Positions 54,696-63,467 of a stretch of 64,000 nucleotides of DNA are shown one piece after another. Each line of letters begins with the position of its first letter. The first letter of the stretch is position 1. This DNA comes from Sphingosinicella humi (GTDB lineage: Bacteria; Pseudomonadota; Alphaproteobacteria; Sphingomonadales; Sphingomonadaceae). Where the stretch lies: the NCBI RefSeq assembly GCF_003129465.1, contig NZ_QFFF01000002.1, positions 248,001 to 312,000 on the forward strand, read 5' to 3'. Under the pieces are notes generated by a model, which ran no database searches, was not told the origin of the DNA, and saw only the letters and a program-made list of their open reading frames with translations. The position numbers were made by a program, and so were the translations under genes.

Positions 54696-56081
54696 GTGTC
54701 GCTGCTCGCGATTACCTTGCTGATCCTGGGGCTGGGCCTGGTGGCCTGGCTCACCGCGCGCGCCAAGGCGATGGCCTTCGCGGGTCCGGGCAAGGCGCGT
54801 CCCCATTCGCTTCCCTCCTATCATGGCTGGTATGTGGCGCTCTGGGCGCTTGTCCCGGCCCTTCTCTTCCTCGCCATTTGGAGTTCCGTCTCCGGCGGCC
54901 TGGTGACCCAGGCGGTGCTCGACAATCCCGCCGCCGCCAACCTGCCGGCCGAGCCGATGCAGCGCGCCTCCATCCTCAGCGAAGCGCGCGCCCTCGCCGG
55001 CGACGAGCTGCGGGCGGCCTTCAACCCCGAGGCGCGCACCCTCGCTCCCGTCTACGAGGAAGCGACCAACCGCTATGCGCTGATCGGCGGGGCGGTCGCC
55101 CTGCTGCTCGCCTTCGCCGGCGGCGCTTATGCCTATACCCGCCTGTCGCCGCATTTCCGCGCCCGCACCCGGGTGGAGCGGCTGGTGATGGGGCTGCTGC
55201 TCCTCGCCTCGCTGATCGCGATCCTGACGACCCTCGGCATCGTCCTGTCGCTGCTGTTCGAATCGCTGCGTTTCTTCAGCATGGTCTCGCCCATCGAGTT
55301 CCTGTTCGGCACCAACTGGAGCCCGCAGACCGCGATCCGTGCCGACCAGGCGGGCTCGTCGGGGGCGTTCGGCGCAATCCCGCTTTTCTGGGGCACCGTC
55401 TTCATCGGCGCGATCATCGCCATGATCGTCGCCATCCCGCTCGGCCTGATGAGCGCCATCTACCTGACGCAATATGCAAAGCCCGCCGTCCGCCGCTGGA
55501 TGAAGCCCATCCTCGAGGTCCTCGCCGGCGTCCCGACCGTCGTCTACGGCTATTTCGCGGCACTGACGGTGGCGCCGGCGGTGCGCGATTTCGCCGTCGC
55601 CGTCGGCATCCCCGGCGCCTCCTCGGAATCCGCGCTCGCGGCGGGCCTCGTAATGGGCATCATGATCATCCCCTTCGTCTCCTCCATGGCCGACGACAGC
55701 ATCGCCGCCGTGCCGCAGGCGATGCGCGACGGCTCGCTCGCCATGGGCGCGACGACGTCCGAGACGATCAAGAAGGTGCTGGTTCCGGCCGCCCTCCCTG
55801 GCGTGGTCGGCGGCGTCCTCCTCGCCGTCAGCCGGGCGATCGGCGAGACGATGATCGTGGTGATGGCCGCGGGCCTCGCCGCCAACCTCACCGCCAACCC
55901 CTTCGCCAGCGTCACCACGGTCACGACCCAGATCGTCCAGCTGCTGACCGGCGACCAGGAGTTCGACAGCGCCAAGACCTTGGCCGCCTTCGCGCTCGGC
56001 CTGGTGCTGTTCATCGTCACCCTGCTCCTCAACATCGTCGCGCTGCGCGTGGTGAAGAAATATCGCGAAGCCTATGAGTAA
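54696..56081 (+). CDS. pstC: Phosphate ABC transporter permease
   Basis: Inner-membrane subunit of the Pst importer. The 461-residue protein has an N-terminal region with two extra helices and a periplasmic loop (residues 1-170), then the six-helix permease core with the EAA motif around DGSLAMGATTSETIKKVLVP and SRAIGETMIVVMAAG. The extended N-terminus is usual in alphaproteobacterial PstC. GTG start at 54696. Confidence 0.93.
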   Translation: MSLLAITLLILGLGLVAWLTARAKAMAFAGPGKARPHSLPSYHGWYVALWALVPALLFLAIWSSVSGGLVTQAVLDNPAAANLPAEPMQRASILSEARALAGDELRAAFNPEARTLAPVYEEATNRYALIGGAVALLLAFAGGAYAYTRLSPHFRARTRVERLVMGLLLLASLIAILTTLGIVLSLLFESLRFFSMVSPIEFLFGTNWSPQTAIRADQAGSSGAFGAIPLFWGTVFIGAIIAMIVAIPLGLMSAIYLTQYAKPAVRRWMKPILEVLAGVPTVVYGYFAALTVAPAVRDFAVAVGIPGASSESALAAGLVMGIMIIPFVSSMADDSIAAVPQAMRDGSLAMGATTSETIKKVLVPAALPGVVGGVLLAVSRAIGETMIVVMAAGLAANLTANPFASVTTVTTQIVQLLTGDQEFDSAKTLAAFALGLVLFIVTLLLNIVALRVVKKYREAYE

Positions 56082-56118
56082 GCGTCCCACCCCTCATCCG
56101 CGCGGAACCTCCCGCAAC

Positions 56119-56214
56119 CGTCACCCCGGCGAAAGCCGGGACCCAAGAACACGCACGCCCACGAAAAGTCTCCTGCCCCTGTGTTCCTGGATCCCGGCCT
56201 CCGCCGGGATGACG
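56119..56214. repeat. Inverted repeat, family D, between pstC and pstA
   Basis: Arms 56119-56152 and 56181-56214 (34 bp, imperfect) begin CGTCACCCCGGCGAAAGCCG and pair across a 28-bp centre. It resembles family B in layout but differs in sequence. It would form a long hairpin in the pst mRNA. Confidence 0.85.
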
Positions 56215-56240
56215 AAGGATCGAGCCTCCGAGGCTCACCG

Positions 56241-57491
56241 ATGAACGTGCAGCCCACCCATTGGCGCTCCGACGCGATGCAGCGGCGCATCCGCCGCCGC
56301 TACGCGGCCGAGCGCCGCTTCCGCCTGCTCGGCCTGGGCGCGGTGCTGCTGTCCGCCGCCTTCCTCGCCTTCCTCCTCGTCACCATGGTGGCGAACGGGG
56401 CGCGGGGCTTCACCCAGACGGAGGTGCGGCTCGACATCGATTTCCCGGCGAGCGATCTCTTCCTCGACCCGGCCCAGCTCGAGGGCTCCAACGCCGACGC
56501 CGCCCTCGCCGCGGTCGACCTGCACGGAACGATGCGCGCTGCCGCCGAGCGGCAATATGGCCAGTTGGCGAAAGGCCTGCTCTCCGACGGCGCCTGGCTC
56601 CGCCTGCGTGAGGCGATCCGGGACGATCCCGCCATGCTCAACGGCGTGGCAACCCTCTGGCTGCCCGCCTCCGACGCGATCGACGTCGCCGCCAAGGGCG
56701 CGGGCGCCCCGGAAGCCGAGGCCGCCTATCAGCAGCTCAAGGAAAGGGAAGCGGTCAGCACCGGCTTCAACAGCCGCTTTCTCACCGGCGCCGATGCCAC
56801 CGACCCCACCGTCGTCGGCATCTGGGGCGCCTTCAAGGGCTCGCTCCTCACCATGCTGGTGACGCTCGCCCTCGCCTTCCCGATCGGCGTGCTCTCCGCC
56901 GTCTATCTCGAGGAATATGCGCCGCGGAACCGCTGGACCGACATGATCGAGGTGTCGATCAACAACCTCGCCGCCGTGCCCTCGATCATCTTCGGCCTGT
57001 TGGGCCTCGCCGTCTTCCTCAATTTCATGCACCTGCCGCGCTCGGCGCCGCTGGTCGGCGGCATCACCCTGGCGCTGATGACCATGCCGGTCATCGTCAT
57101 CGCCGGCCGCAACGCCATCAAGTCCGTGCCCCCGTCGATCCGCGACGCGGCGCTCGGTATCGGCGCCAGCCGCGTCCAGGTCGTCTTCCATCACGTCCTG
57201 CCGCTGGCGCTGCCCGGCATCCTCACCGGCACGATCATCGGCATGGCCCGCGCGCTCGGCGAAACGGCGCCGCTGCTGATGATCGGCATGCGCGCCTTCA
57301 TCGCGACGCCGCCGGGCGGGATCACCGATCCGGCGACGGTGCTACCGGTGCAGATCTATCTCTGGTCCGACGAGGTGAGCCGGGGCTTCGTGGAAAAGAC
57401 GTCGGCGGCGATTATCGTCCTCCTGGTCTTCCTCCTCGCGATGAACGGCATCGCCATCTATCTTAGAAACAAGTTCGAGCGACGCTGGTGA
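56241..57491 (+). CDS. pstA: Phosphate ABC transporter permease
   Basis: Second permease of the Pst importer. The 416-residue protein has one N-terminal helix, a periplasmic insert of about 130 residues (residues 60-190), and a six-helix core with the EAA motif [20 protein letters not shown] and [18 protein letters not shown] at 56241 is used; the frame extends upstream through the family-D repeat. It overlaps no neighbour at the start but runs to 5 bp before pstB. Confidence 0.93.
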   Translation: MNVQPTHWRSDAMQRRIRRRYAAERRFRLLGLGAVLLSAAFLAFLLVTMVANGARGFTQTEVRLDIDFPASDLFLDPAQLEGSNADAALAAVDLHGTMRAAAERQYGQLAKGLLSDGAWLRLREAIRDDPAMLNGVATLWLPASDAIDVAAKGAGAPEAEAAYQQLKEREAVSTGFNSRFLTGADATDPTVVGIWGAFKGSLLTMLVTLALAFPIGVLSAVYLEEYAPRNRWTDMIEVSINNLAAVPSIIFGLLGLAVFLNFMHLPRSAPLVGGITLALMTMPVIVIAGRNAIKSVPPSIRDAALGIGASRVQVVFHHVLPLALPGILTGTIIGMARALGETAPLLMIGMRAFIATPPGGITDPATVLPVQIYLWSDEVSRGFVEKTSAAIIVLLVFLLAMNGIAIYLRNKFERRW

Positions 57492-57496
57492 GACAC

Positions 57497-58306
57497 ATGA
57501 CCGATACGATCGAGAGAGCAACCACGGCGCCGACGGCCCCCGCCGCGCCCGCCGCGAAGATGACCGCGCGCGGCGTCAGCGTCTTCTACGGCGACAAGAA
57601 GGCGATCGACGACGTCTCTATCGACGTCAGCCAGGAGAATGTGACGGCCTTCATCGGCCCGTCGGGCTGCGGCAAGTCGACCTTCCTGCGCACGCTCAAT
57701 CGCATGAACGACACCATCCCGAGCGCTCGGGTGGAAGGGCGGATCGAGCTCGAAGGCGAGAACATCTACGCCTCGTCGATGGACGTCGTGCAGCTTCGCG
57801 CGCGCGTCGGCATGGTGTTCCAGAAGCCGAACCCGTTCCCCAAGTCGATCTACGAGAATGTCGCCTACGGCCCGCGCATCCACGGCCTCGCCTCGGGCAA
57901 GGCCGATATGGACGTGATCGTCGAAAAGTCGCTCCGCAAGGCCGGCCTGTGGGACGAGGTGAAGGATCGCCTGCAGGATAGCGGCACCGCCCTGTCCGGC
58001 GGTCAGCAGCAGCGCCTCTGCATTGCCCGCGCCATCGCGGTCGATCCGGAGGTGATCCTGATGGACGAGCCCTGCTCCGCGCTGGACCCGATCGCCACCG
58101 CCAAGATCGAGGAGCTTATCCACGAGCTTCGCGGCCGCTTCGCCATCGTCATCGTCACCCACAATATGCAGCAGGCGGCACGCGTCTCCCAGCGCACCGC
58201 CTTTTTCCACCTCGGCAACCTTGTCGAATATGGCGAGACGTCCGAGATCTTCACCAACCCGCGCGAGACGCGCACCAAGGACTACATCACCGGCCGCTAC
58301 GGCTGA
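57497..58306 (+). CDS. pstB: Phosphate ABC transporter ATP-binding protein
   Basis: ATPase of the Pst importer. The 269-residue protein has Walker [21 protein letters not shown] near residue 49, the Q-loop [20 protein letters not shown] typical of PstB, the signature [16 protein letters not shown] near residue 168, and Walker [17 protein letters not shown] at 57488 overlapping the pstA stop is an alternative start. Confidence 0.96.
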   Translation: MTDTIERATTAPTAPAAPAAKMTARGVSVFYGDKKAIDDVSIDVSQENVTAFIGPSGCGKSTFLRTLNRMNDTIPSARVEGRIELEGENIYASSMDVVQLRARVGMVFQKPNPFPKSIYENVAYGPRIHGLASGKADMDVIVEKSLRKAGLWDEVKDRLQDSGTALSGGQQQRLCIARAIAVDPEVILMDEPCSALDPIATAKIEELIHELRGRFAIVIVTHNMQQAARVSQRTAFFHLGNLVEYGETSEIFTNPRETRTKDYITGRYG

Positions 58307-58349
58307 GCATGATCCGAAAAGTGGTCACCGGTTTTCGGGCCAATCATGC
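58307..58349. repeat. REP-like palindrome between pstB and phoU
   Basis: GCATGATCCGAAAA (58307-58320) faces TTTTCGGGCCAATCATGC (58332-58349), an imperfect palindrome with an 11-nt centre. It belongs to the GCATGAT...ATCATGC repeat type widespread in alphaproteobacteria. Confidence 0.75.
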
Positions 58350-58375
58350 GAACTGAAGAAACGAAGGGCCAGCAC

Positions 58376-59080
58376 ATGGGTACCAGCGCACATACCGTCA
58401 AAGCCTTCGATCAGGATCTCGACCAGCTGCGCGCCTCGATCGCGCAGATGGGAGGCCTCGCCGAGGACGCCATCGCCGAGTCGATGCGCGCGCTGATGCA
58501 GCGCGACATCGAGGCGGCGAACCGCGTCATCGAGAACGACAAGAAGATCGACGCGCTCGAGGCGGTGGTGGAGCGTGACGCCGTTCAACTGATCGCGCTG
58601 CGCGCGCCGATGGCGGACGACCTTCGCGAGGTGGTCGCGGCGCTGAAGATCGCCGGTGTCGTCGAGCGGATCGGCGACTACGCCAAGAACATCGCCAAAC
58701 GGGTCCATGTCATCGAACATTCGGCCAGCATCGAGCCGCTGTCCCTGCTCCCCGAAATGGCCCGCATCGTCGGCGAGATGGTCCACAACGTCCTCGACGC
58801 CTTCGCCGCCCGCAATTCGAAGATCGCGGTGATGGTGTGCGAGCGGGACCGGGCGGTCGACGACTTTTACAACAGCATCTTCCGCACGCTCCTCACCTTC
58901 ATGATGGAGAACCCGCAGAATATCGGCGCGGCGACGCACCTTCTCTTCATCGCCAAGAATCTGGAGCGCATGGGCGATCATGCGACCAACGTCGCCGAGA
59001 TGGTCTATTTCGCCGCCACGGGCGAGCAGATGGGCGAGCGTACCAAGGGCGAAAGCCCGCTGGATCCCGTTGATGACTAA
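58376..59080 (+). CDS. phoU: Phosphate signalling protein PhoU
   Basis: Links Pst transport to PhoR and keeps the Pho regulon off when phosphate is ample. The 234-residue protein is two PhoU helical repeats with the metal-binding ERIGDYAKNIAKR near residue 100 and LERMGDHATNVAEMVYF near residue 200. ATG at 58376 gives the family start; the frame is open 10 codons upstream. It overlaps phoB by 8 bp. Confidence 0.95.
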   Translation: MGTSAHTVKAFDQDLDQLRASIAQMGGLAEDAIAESMRALMQRDIEAANRVIENDKKIDALEAVVERDAVQLIALRAPMADDLREVVAALKIAGVVERIGDYAKNIAKRVHVIEHSASIEPLSLLPEMARIVGEMVHNVLDAFAARNSKIAVMVCERDRAVDDFYNSIFRTLLTFMMENPQNIGAATHLLFIAKNLERMGDHATNVAEMVYFAATGEQMGERTKGESPLDPVDD

Positions 59081-59771
59081 GGGACGAATCCTCCTCGTCG
59101 AGGACGACAGCGCCCTCGCCGAGCTGCTGGTCTACAATCTGAAGCGCGAAGATTTCGAGGTGGCCCATACCGCCGACGGCGAGGAAGCGATGCTGCTCGC
59201 TCAGGAGACTCCGCCCGATCTCGTCCTTCTCGACTGGATGATCGAAGGCATTTCGGGGATCGAAGTCTGCCGGCGCCTCCGCCGCCACCCCGACACGGCG
59301 AACGTGCCGATCATCATGCTCACCGCCCGGGGCGAGGAAGCCGACCGCATCCGCGGCCTCGAAACCGGCGCCGACGATTACATCACCAAGCCCTTCTCCC
59401 CGCGCGAGCTCGTGGCCCGCGTCGGGGCCGTCCTTCGGAGGGTGCGGCCGGCACTCGCCGGCGAGCAGCTCGCTTATGGCGACCTCGAGATGGACATTGT
59501 CGCGCACAAGGTGAGGCGCGGCGGCGAGTCCATCGCCCTCGGCCCCACCGAATTCCGCCTGCTCCGTCACTTTCTCGAGCATCCCGGCCGGGTCTTCTCC
59601 CGCGAGCGGCTGCTCGATTCGGTCTGGGGGCATGACAGCGACATCGAGCCGCGCACCGTCGACGTCCACATCCGGCGTCTCAGGAAGGCGGTGAACGCCG
59701 GCGGCCGGAGCGACATCATCCGCACGGTCCGCTCCGCCGGCTACGCCCTCGACAGCGACGCCGCCCGCTAG
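59073..59771 (+). CDS. phoB: Phosphate-regulon response regulator
   Basis: OmpR-family regulator phosphorylated by PhoR; it binds Pho boxes such as the one at 53494-53529. The 232-residue protein has a receiver domain (acidic LVEDDSA, phospho-Asp in LVLLDWMIEG near residue 54, Lys in YITKPFSPRE) and a C-terminal winged helix (GPTEFRLLRHFLEHPGRVFS, TVDVHIRRLRKAV). The order phoU-phoB closes the operon. Confidence 0.96.
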   Translation: MTKGRILLVEDDSALAELLVYNLKREDFEVAHTADGEEAMLLAQETPPDLVLLDWMIEGISGIEVCRRLRRHPDTANVPIIMLTARGEEADRIRGLETGADDYITKPFSPRELVARVGAVLRRVRPALAGEQLAYGDLEMDIVAHKVRRGGESIALGPTEFRLLRHFLEHPGRVFSRERLLDSVWGHDSDIEPRTVDVHIRRLRKAVNAGGRSDIIRTVRSAGYALDSDAAR

Positions 59772-59969
59772 GCCCAGCGTTTCCCCATCGTCTTGCGATC
59801 AAGACTTCCGGGTGCGCGGCATCATGGGAGCGAGGAAGCTCGGCCGGAGACGGGCGGAGCCGCAAGAGTCGTTCGTCCGTGGATATAATCGGCGGCAACG
59901 TCGTTTAGGGTCCGTAATGGGGCAGGATCCGGCGACATCGAGCGGGGCCGCCGGCGAAAGGAGAGACTG

Positions 59970-60413
59970 ATGAAGACGATTTTGTTCGCAGCGGCTCTGT
60001 CGGTCAGCGGCATCGCGCTGGCGCAGGACACGACCACCGACGACATGACCACCGATCAGACCGCGACCGACGTGGCGCCCGTCGAACAGACCACGCCTCC
60101 CCCGGCCGACACCACCGCTCCGCAGCCCGCCGCGACCACGCCGCCGCCGACCGGCACGCCGACCACCGTCGCGCCAGGCAACCAGAGCCCGGAAAGGGAC
60201 GCCCGCGGCATTCCGGTCGTCTCCGACCCGGCCACCGCCCCCGCCGGCGCCAACCAACCGCTCAGCGCACCTCCGGGTGCAACGGTCGTGCCGAGCGCCA
60301 ACCAGAGCGCCGTCTTCTCGCCCGAGCCGGCCCAGCAGGACTATCCCCCCTGCACCAAGGGCGTGACGGACAATTGCGTGCAGACCTACGAGCGCGGCGT
60401 CCGTCCCGATTGA
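59970..60413 (+). CDS. Secreted Pro/Thr-rich protein of unknown function
   Basis: A 147-residue exported protein: signal peptide (TILFAAALSVSGIALAQ), a low-complexity Pro/Thr/Ala stretch (residues 20-70, such as TTPPPADTTAPQPAATTPPP), and a C-terminus PPCTKGVTDNCVQTYERG with two cysteines. Similar proteins with this C-terminal motif are usual in sphingomonads; the role is unknown. AAGGAGAG precedes its ATG; TATAAT stands at 59884-59889, about 80 bp upstream. Confidence 0.75.
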   Translation: MKTILFAAALSVSGIALAQDTTTDDMTTDQTATDVAPVEQTTPPPADTTAPQPAATTPPPTGTPTTVAPGNQSPERDARGIPVVSDPATAPAGANQPLSAPPGATVVPSANQSAVFSPEPAQQDYPPCTKGVTDNCVQTYERGVRPD

Positions 60414-60422
60414 TCGCTGACG

Positions 60423-60451
60423 GGGCGGGCGCTTCGCAGCCGCGCCCGCCC
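60423..60451 (+). terminator. GC-rich hairpin after the Pro/Thr-rich gene
   Basis: GGGCGGGCGC (60423-60432) pairs perfectly with GCGCCCGCCC (60442-60451) around 9 nt. No T-run follows, so termination would be weak or Rho-assisted. Confidence 0.5.
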
Positions 60452-60519
60452 GTCCAAACCTGTATTGTTCTAATAACACAGCCATGATAGAGCCAGACTC
60501 TCTTGGGGAGGGTCTGACC

Positions 60520-61599
60520 ATGTATAGCGACAGCGATTTGGAGAGGGCGATAGCGGCGGGGGCCTTGACGCCCGAGGCCGCCCAGGCCCTGCGCGACCAT
60601 GTCGCGGCGCGGCGGGCAACGCCGGCGGTCGATGAGGAGCATTTTCGCCTCCTCACCGGCTTCAACGACATTTTCGTCGCCATCGCCGCCATCATCCTGC
60701 TGGTCGCCATGAGCTGGATAGGCGCTTCCCTGCGCGCCGCCGACGACTGGACGGGGCCCTCGCCCTATTCCGGACTGTTCGTCGCGGCCACCGCCTGGGG
60801 TCTTGCCGAATTCTTCACCCTCAGACGGCGGATGGCGCTCCCCAGCATCGTGCTGCTGCTGGCCTTCGTCGGCGGCGTCTTCGTGGCGGTCGCGGCGACG
60901 GCGGGCCTCGTCGTCGGCGAGAGTGCCCTGAACGACAACGGCTCCCTGGCGGCTTTGCTCGTCGCCGGCTCGGCGGCGGTCGCCGCCCTTTCGGCCTGGC
61001 TCCACTGGCTCCGATTCCGCGTGCCGATCACCATCGCCGCCGGCGCCGCATCAGTCGTCGGCGTGATGCTCGGGACCATGGCCGCTGCGGTCGGCGACAC
61101 CGAGGCGCTCGGCGACATATTGCTCGGCTTCGCGCTGCTGCTCGGCGTCGGCGTCTTCCTGTTCGCCATGAGGTGGGATTCGTCCGATCCGCGCCGCGAG
61201 ACACGCCGCTCCGACGTCGCCTTCTGGCTGCACCTGCTGTCGGCGCCGCTCATCGTCCACCCGGTCTTTTCGCTGCTTGGTCTCACCGACGGCTCAGCGA
61301 CGGTCCTGGACGCGATCGTCGTGCTGCTCGTCTATGTCGGTCTCGGGCTCACGGCGCTGGCGATCGACCGCCGGGCGCTGCTCGTCTCGGCGCTCGCCTA
61401 CGTGCTTTGGGCGCTCTCGGACGTGCTGGAGCGGTTCGGCGCGGTCGAGCTGAGCTTCGCCCTTACCGCCTTCGTGATCGGCTCGGCCCTGCTACTGCTC
61501 TCGGCCTTTTGGCACGTCGCCCGCCGTGCCGTCGTAACGCCCCTCCCGGCCGGCCTCCAGTCGAAGCTGCCGGTGCTCGACCGGACGGTTACGGCCTGA
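60520..61599 (+). CDS. DUF2157-like multi-helix membrane protein
   Basis: A 359-residue integral membrane protein with a cytosolic N-terminal helix pair (LERAIAAGALTPEAAQALRD), typical of DUF2157-like proteins, followed by about ten transmembrane helices. No catalytic motif was seen. The ATG at 60520 is chosen because GGGGAGG stands 8 nt upstream; the frame is open 12 codons more. Single gene; function unknown. Confidence 0.72.
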   Translation: MYSDSDLERAIAAGALTPEAAQALRDHVAARRATPAVDEEHFRLLTGFNDIFVAIAAIILLVAMSWIGASLRAADDWTGPSPYSGLFVAATAWGLAEFFTLRRRMALPSIVLLLAFVGGVFVAVAATAGLVVGESALNDNGSLAALLVAGSAAVAALSAWLHWLRFRVPITIAAGAASVVGVMLGTMAAAVGDTEALGDILLGFALLLGVGVFLFAMRWDSSDPRRETRRSDVAFWLHLLSAPLIVHPVFSLLGLTDGSATVLDAIVVLLVYVGLGLTALAIDRRALLVSALAYVLWALSDVLERFGAVELSFALTAFVIGSALLLLSAFWHVARRAVVTPLPAGLQSKLPVLDRTVTA

Positions 61600-61608
61600 C
61601 AGCCAGCC

Positions 61609-61684
61609 CGTCATCGCGAGGAGCGTAGCGACGAAGCAATCCAGTCTGCTGGCGCTGGATTGTTTCGCTTCGCTCGCAATGACG
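61609..61684. repeat. Inverted repeat, family C
   Basis: An imperfect palindrome: CGTCATCGCGAGGAGCGTAG onward (61609-61644) faces CTGGATTGTTTCGCTTCGCT onward (61655-61684). It fills the gap between two convergent genes. A single-arm relative is at 14161-14188. Confidence 0.88.
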
Positions 61685-61699
61685 GTTTGTTCGGCTGCC

Positions 61700-62044
61700 C
61701 TATTCCCCCACTACCTTCAGCAGCCGGCGCTCGACGGGCGCGAGGACGGGGCCCAGCTCATGGCCGCGCTTCAGCACCATGCCATGCTCGCCGATCAGCG
61801 CCCACTGACCCTGGCGCGATCGCAGCGCCGGTCGTTTCTCGATCTTGTATTCGGGACGCTCGGAACTGCGCCGGAAAGCCCAGAAGGCGGCGTAATCCAG
61901 CCCGAAGTCGATCGCATAATCCTTCCACAGGCCGGCCGCGACCATGCGGCCGTAGAGATCGACGATGCGGCTGAGTTCGAGTCTTTCGAAACCGGTCTGG
62001 GAGGCCTCACCCTCCCTTCGGGGGAAAGGGTGGACGGTACCCAT
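61700..62044 (-). CDS. DUF2794 family protein
   Basis: A 114-residue soluble protein of the alphaproteobacterial DUF2794 family: FERLELSRIVDLYGRMVAAG, IDFGLDYAAFWAFRR and YKIEKRPALRSRQGQWALIG match. The function is unknown. It overlaps the cysE stop by one base, so the two are coupled. Confidence 0.88.
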   Translation of the reverse strand: MGTVHPFPRREGEASQTGFERLELSRIVDLYGRMVAAGLWKDYAIDFGLDYAAFWAFRRSSERPEYKIEKRPALRSRQGQWALIGEHGMVLKRGHELGPVLAPVERRLLKVVGE

Positions 62045-62796
62045 CAGGCCCGGTCACGCTCCCGCTGATCATTTTCGGTGGCGCCGCGCGCCCGCGCGCC
62101 CCGCGTCTTGGCAGGGGGCTTGGCGTCGCCCTCCCGCTCCTCCATCAGTTCGGCCACTCGCTTGTTCAACCGCTCGACCTCGCATCTGAGAACTTCCAAC
62201 TTTTGCGTCGAAGGGTCAAACATTTCGTTACAGGGCGTGCCATAGGGAACGAAATCCCTGGAATATTCCGCGGCATCGACCAGCACGGGCTTGGCCGGGA
62301 TGCCGACCATCGTCGCGCCTTCCGGCACGTCCTTGGTGACGACCGCGTTGGCGCCGATCCGGGCCCGGGGGCCGACCGTTATCGGCCCCAGCACCTGTGC
62401 GCCCGAGCCGATGATGACGCCGTCGCAGATGGTTGGGTGGCGCTTGCCCGGTATACCGCTCGTCGGGTTGGTGCCGCCCAGCGTCACCTGCTGGTAGATG
62501 GTGACGTCGTCGCCGATTTCGGCGCTTTCGCCGATCACGGTGAAGCCATGGTCGATGAAGAAGTGCCGACCGATGACGGCGCCGGGATGGATGTCGATCG
62601 CCGTCAGGAAGCGCGAAAGATGGTTGATGAAGCGGGCAAGGAAATAGAGCTCGCCCCGGAACAGCCAGTGCGCCACGCGGTGCAGCCCCAGCGCCAGGAC
62701 GCCCGGATAGAGCAGCACCTCCCAACGCGAGCGCGGAGCGGGATCGCGCGCCTTGATCGAATCGAGATAGCTGATCAGTCCGGCGAACATCGGCAC
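62044..62796 (-). CDS. cysE: Serine O-acetyltransferase (EpsC type)
   Basis: Makes O-acetylserine for cysteine synthesis. The 250-residue protein is a hexapeptide-repeat (left-handed beta-helix) acetyltransferase: [18 protein letters not shown] with the catalytic His, [20 protein letters not shown], and [20 protein letters not shown]. The last 50 residues are charged and coiled ([20 protein letters not shown]). An ATG two codons downstream is also possible. Confidence 0.93.
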   Translation of the reverse strand: MPMFAGLISYLDSIKARDPAPRSRWEVLLYPGVLALGLHRVAHWLFRGELYFLARFINHLSRFLTAIDIHPGAVIGRHFFIDHGFTVIGESAEIGDDVTIYQQVTLGGTNPTSGIPGKRHPTICDGVIIGSGAQVLGPITVGPRARIGANAVVTKDVPEGATMVGIPAKPVLVDAAEYSRDFVPYGTPCNEMFDPSTQKLEVLRCEVERLNKRVAELMEEREGDAKPPAKTRGARARGATENDQRERDRA

Positions 62797-62859
62797 CCGC
62801 GCACAGTTACGACGGGAAAGAGATAGGCCTCTCTCCCGCCGATTTCCAGCGTTGCCGGA

Positions 62860-63378
62860 TCAGAGCGTCGCGTGGACCGTCGCGACCGCTTTGACGACGG
62901 CGCCGATACGGGCACCGGCCTGGATGATTTCGGCGCCGACGCCATGCTGCTTCAGCACCTTCTCATGGCTGTCGATGCACATGCCGCAGCCGTTCATCGC
63001 GCTGACGGCGAGGCTGAACAGCTCGAAATCGGCCTTGTCGATGCCCGGATTGCCGATCACGTTCATCCGGAGCTTCGCCGGCATCGTGCCATATTCCGGG
63101 TTCGAGGCGAGATGGACGAAGCGGTAATAGACGTTGTTCATCGCCATCACCGCGGCCGCGGCGCGGGCGGCGTTGGCCGCCTCGGCGCTGAGCTTGCCCT
63201 CGACTTCCGCCTCGGCCGCCTCGACGATCGGCTTGTATCCGCTGCCGTGCGCGCAGGCGAGCAGCAGGCCGTATTTGCGCTGGTCGCCCAGCGTCTGGTC
63301 GTTGAGCAGCGACGACATGTTGAGCCGAAGGTCCTTCGCATAATCGGGAAGGGCGTCGGCGAATTCCTTGAGCGACAT
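62860..63378 (-). CDS. ahpD: Alkyl hydroperoxidase D-like carboxymuconolactone-family protein
   Basis: Thiol reductase partner that recycles AhpC. The 172-residue protein has the active CxxC in MNGCGMCIDSHEKVL near residue 130 with the conserved His, and ANAARAAAAVMAMNNVYYRF near residue 80. It follows ahpC after an 89-bp gap with a strong hairpin, so less AhpD than AhpC should be made. Confidence 0.94.
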   Translation of the reverse strand: MSLKEFADALPDYAKDLRLNMSSLLNDQTLGDQRKYGLLLACAHGSGYKPIVEAAEAEVEGKLSAEAANAARAAAAVMAMNNVYYRFVHLASNPEYGTMPAKLRMNVIGNPGIDKADFELFSLAVSAMNGCGMCIDSHEKVLKQHGVGAEIIQAGARIGAVVKAVATVHATL

Positions 63379-63401
63379 GAAATGTCTCCTTGAACGATAT
63401 G

Positions 63402-63437
63402 AAAAGGGGCGCGGGAACCCTCGAGTTCCCGCGCCCC
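63402..63437 (-). terminator. Attenuator between ahpC and ahpD
   Basis: A perfect 12-bp stem, GGGGCGCGGGAA (63406-63417) with TTCCCGCGCCCC (63426-63437), loop 8 nt. Reading the minus strand it is followed by four T (63405-63402). Partial read-through would feed ahpD. Confidence 0.75.
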
Positions 63438-63467
63438 TTGAGAGTCCTGGCGACCGCCGGGAGGGGC

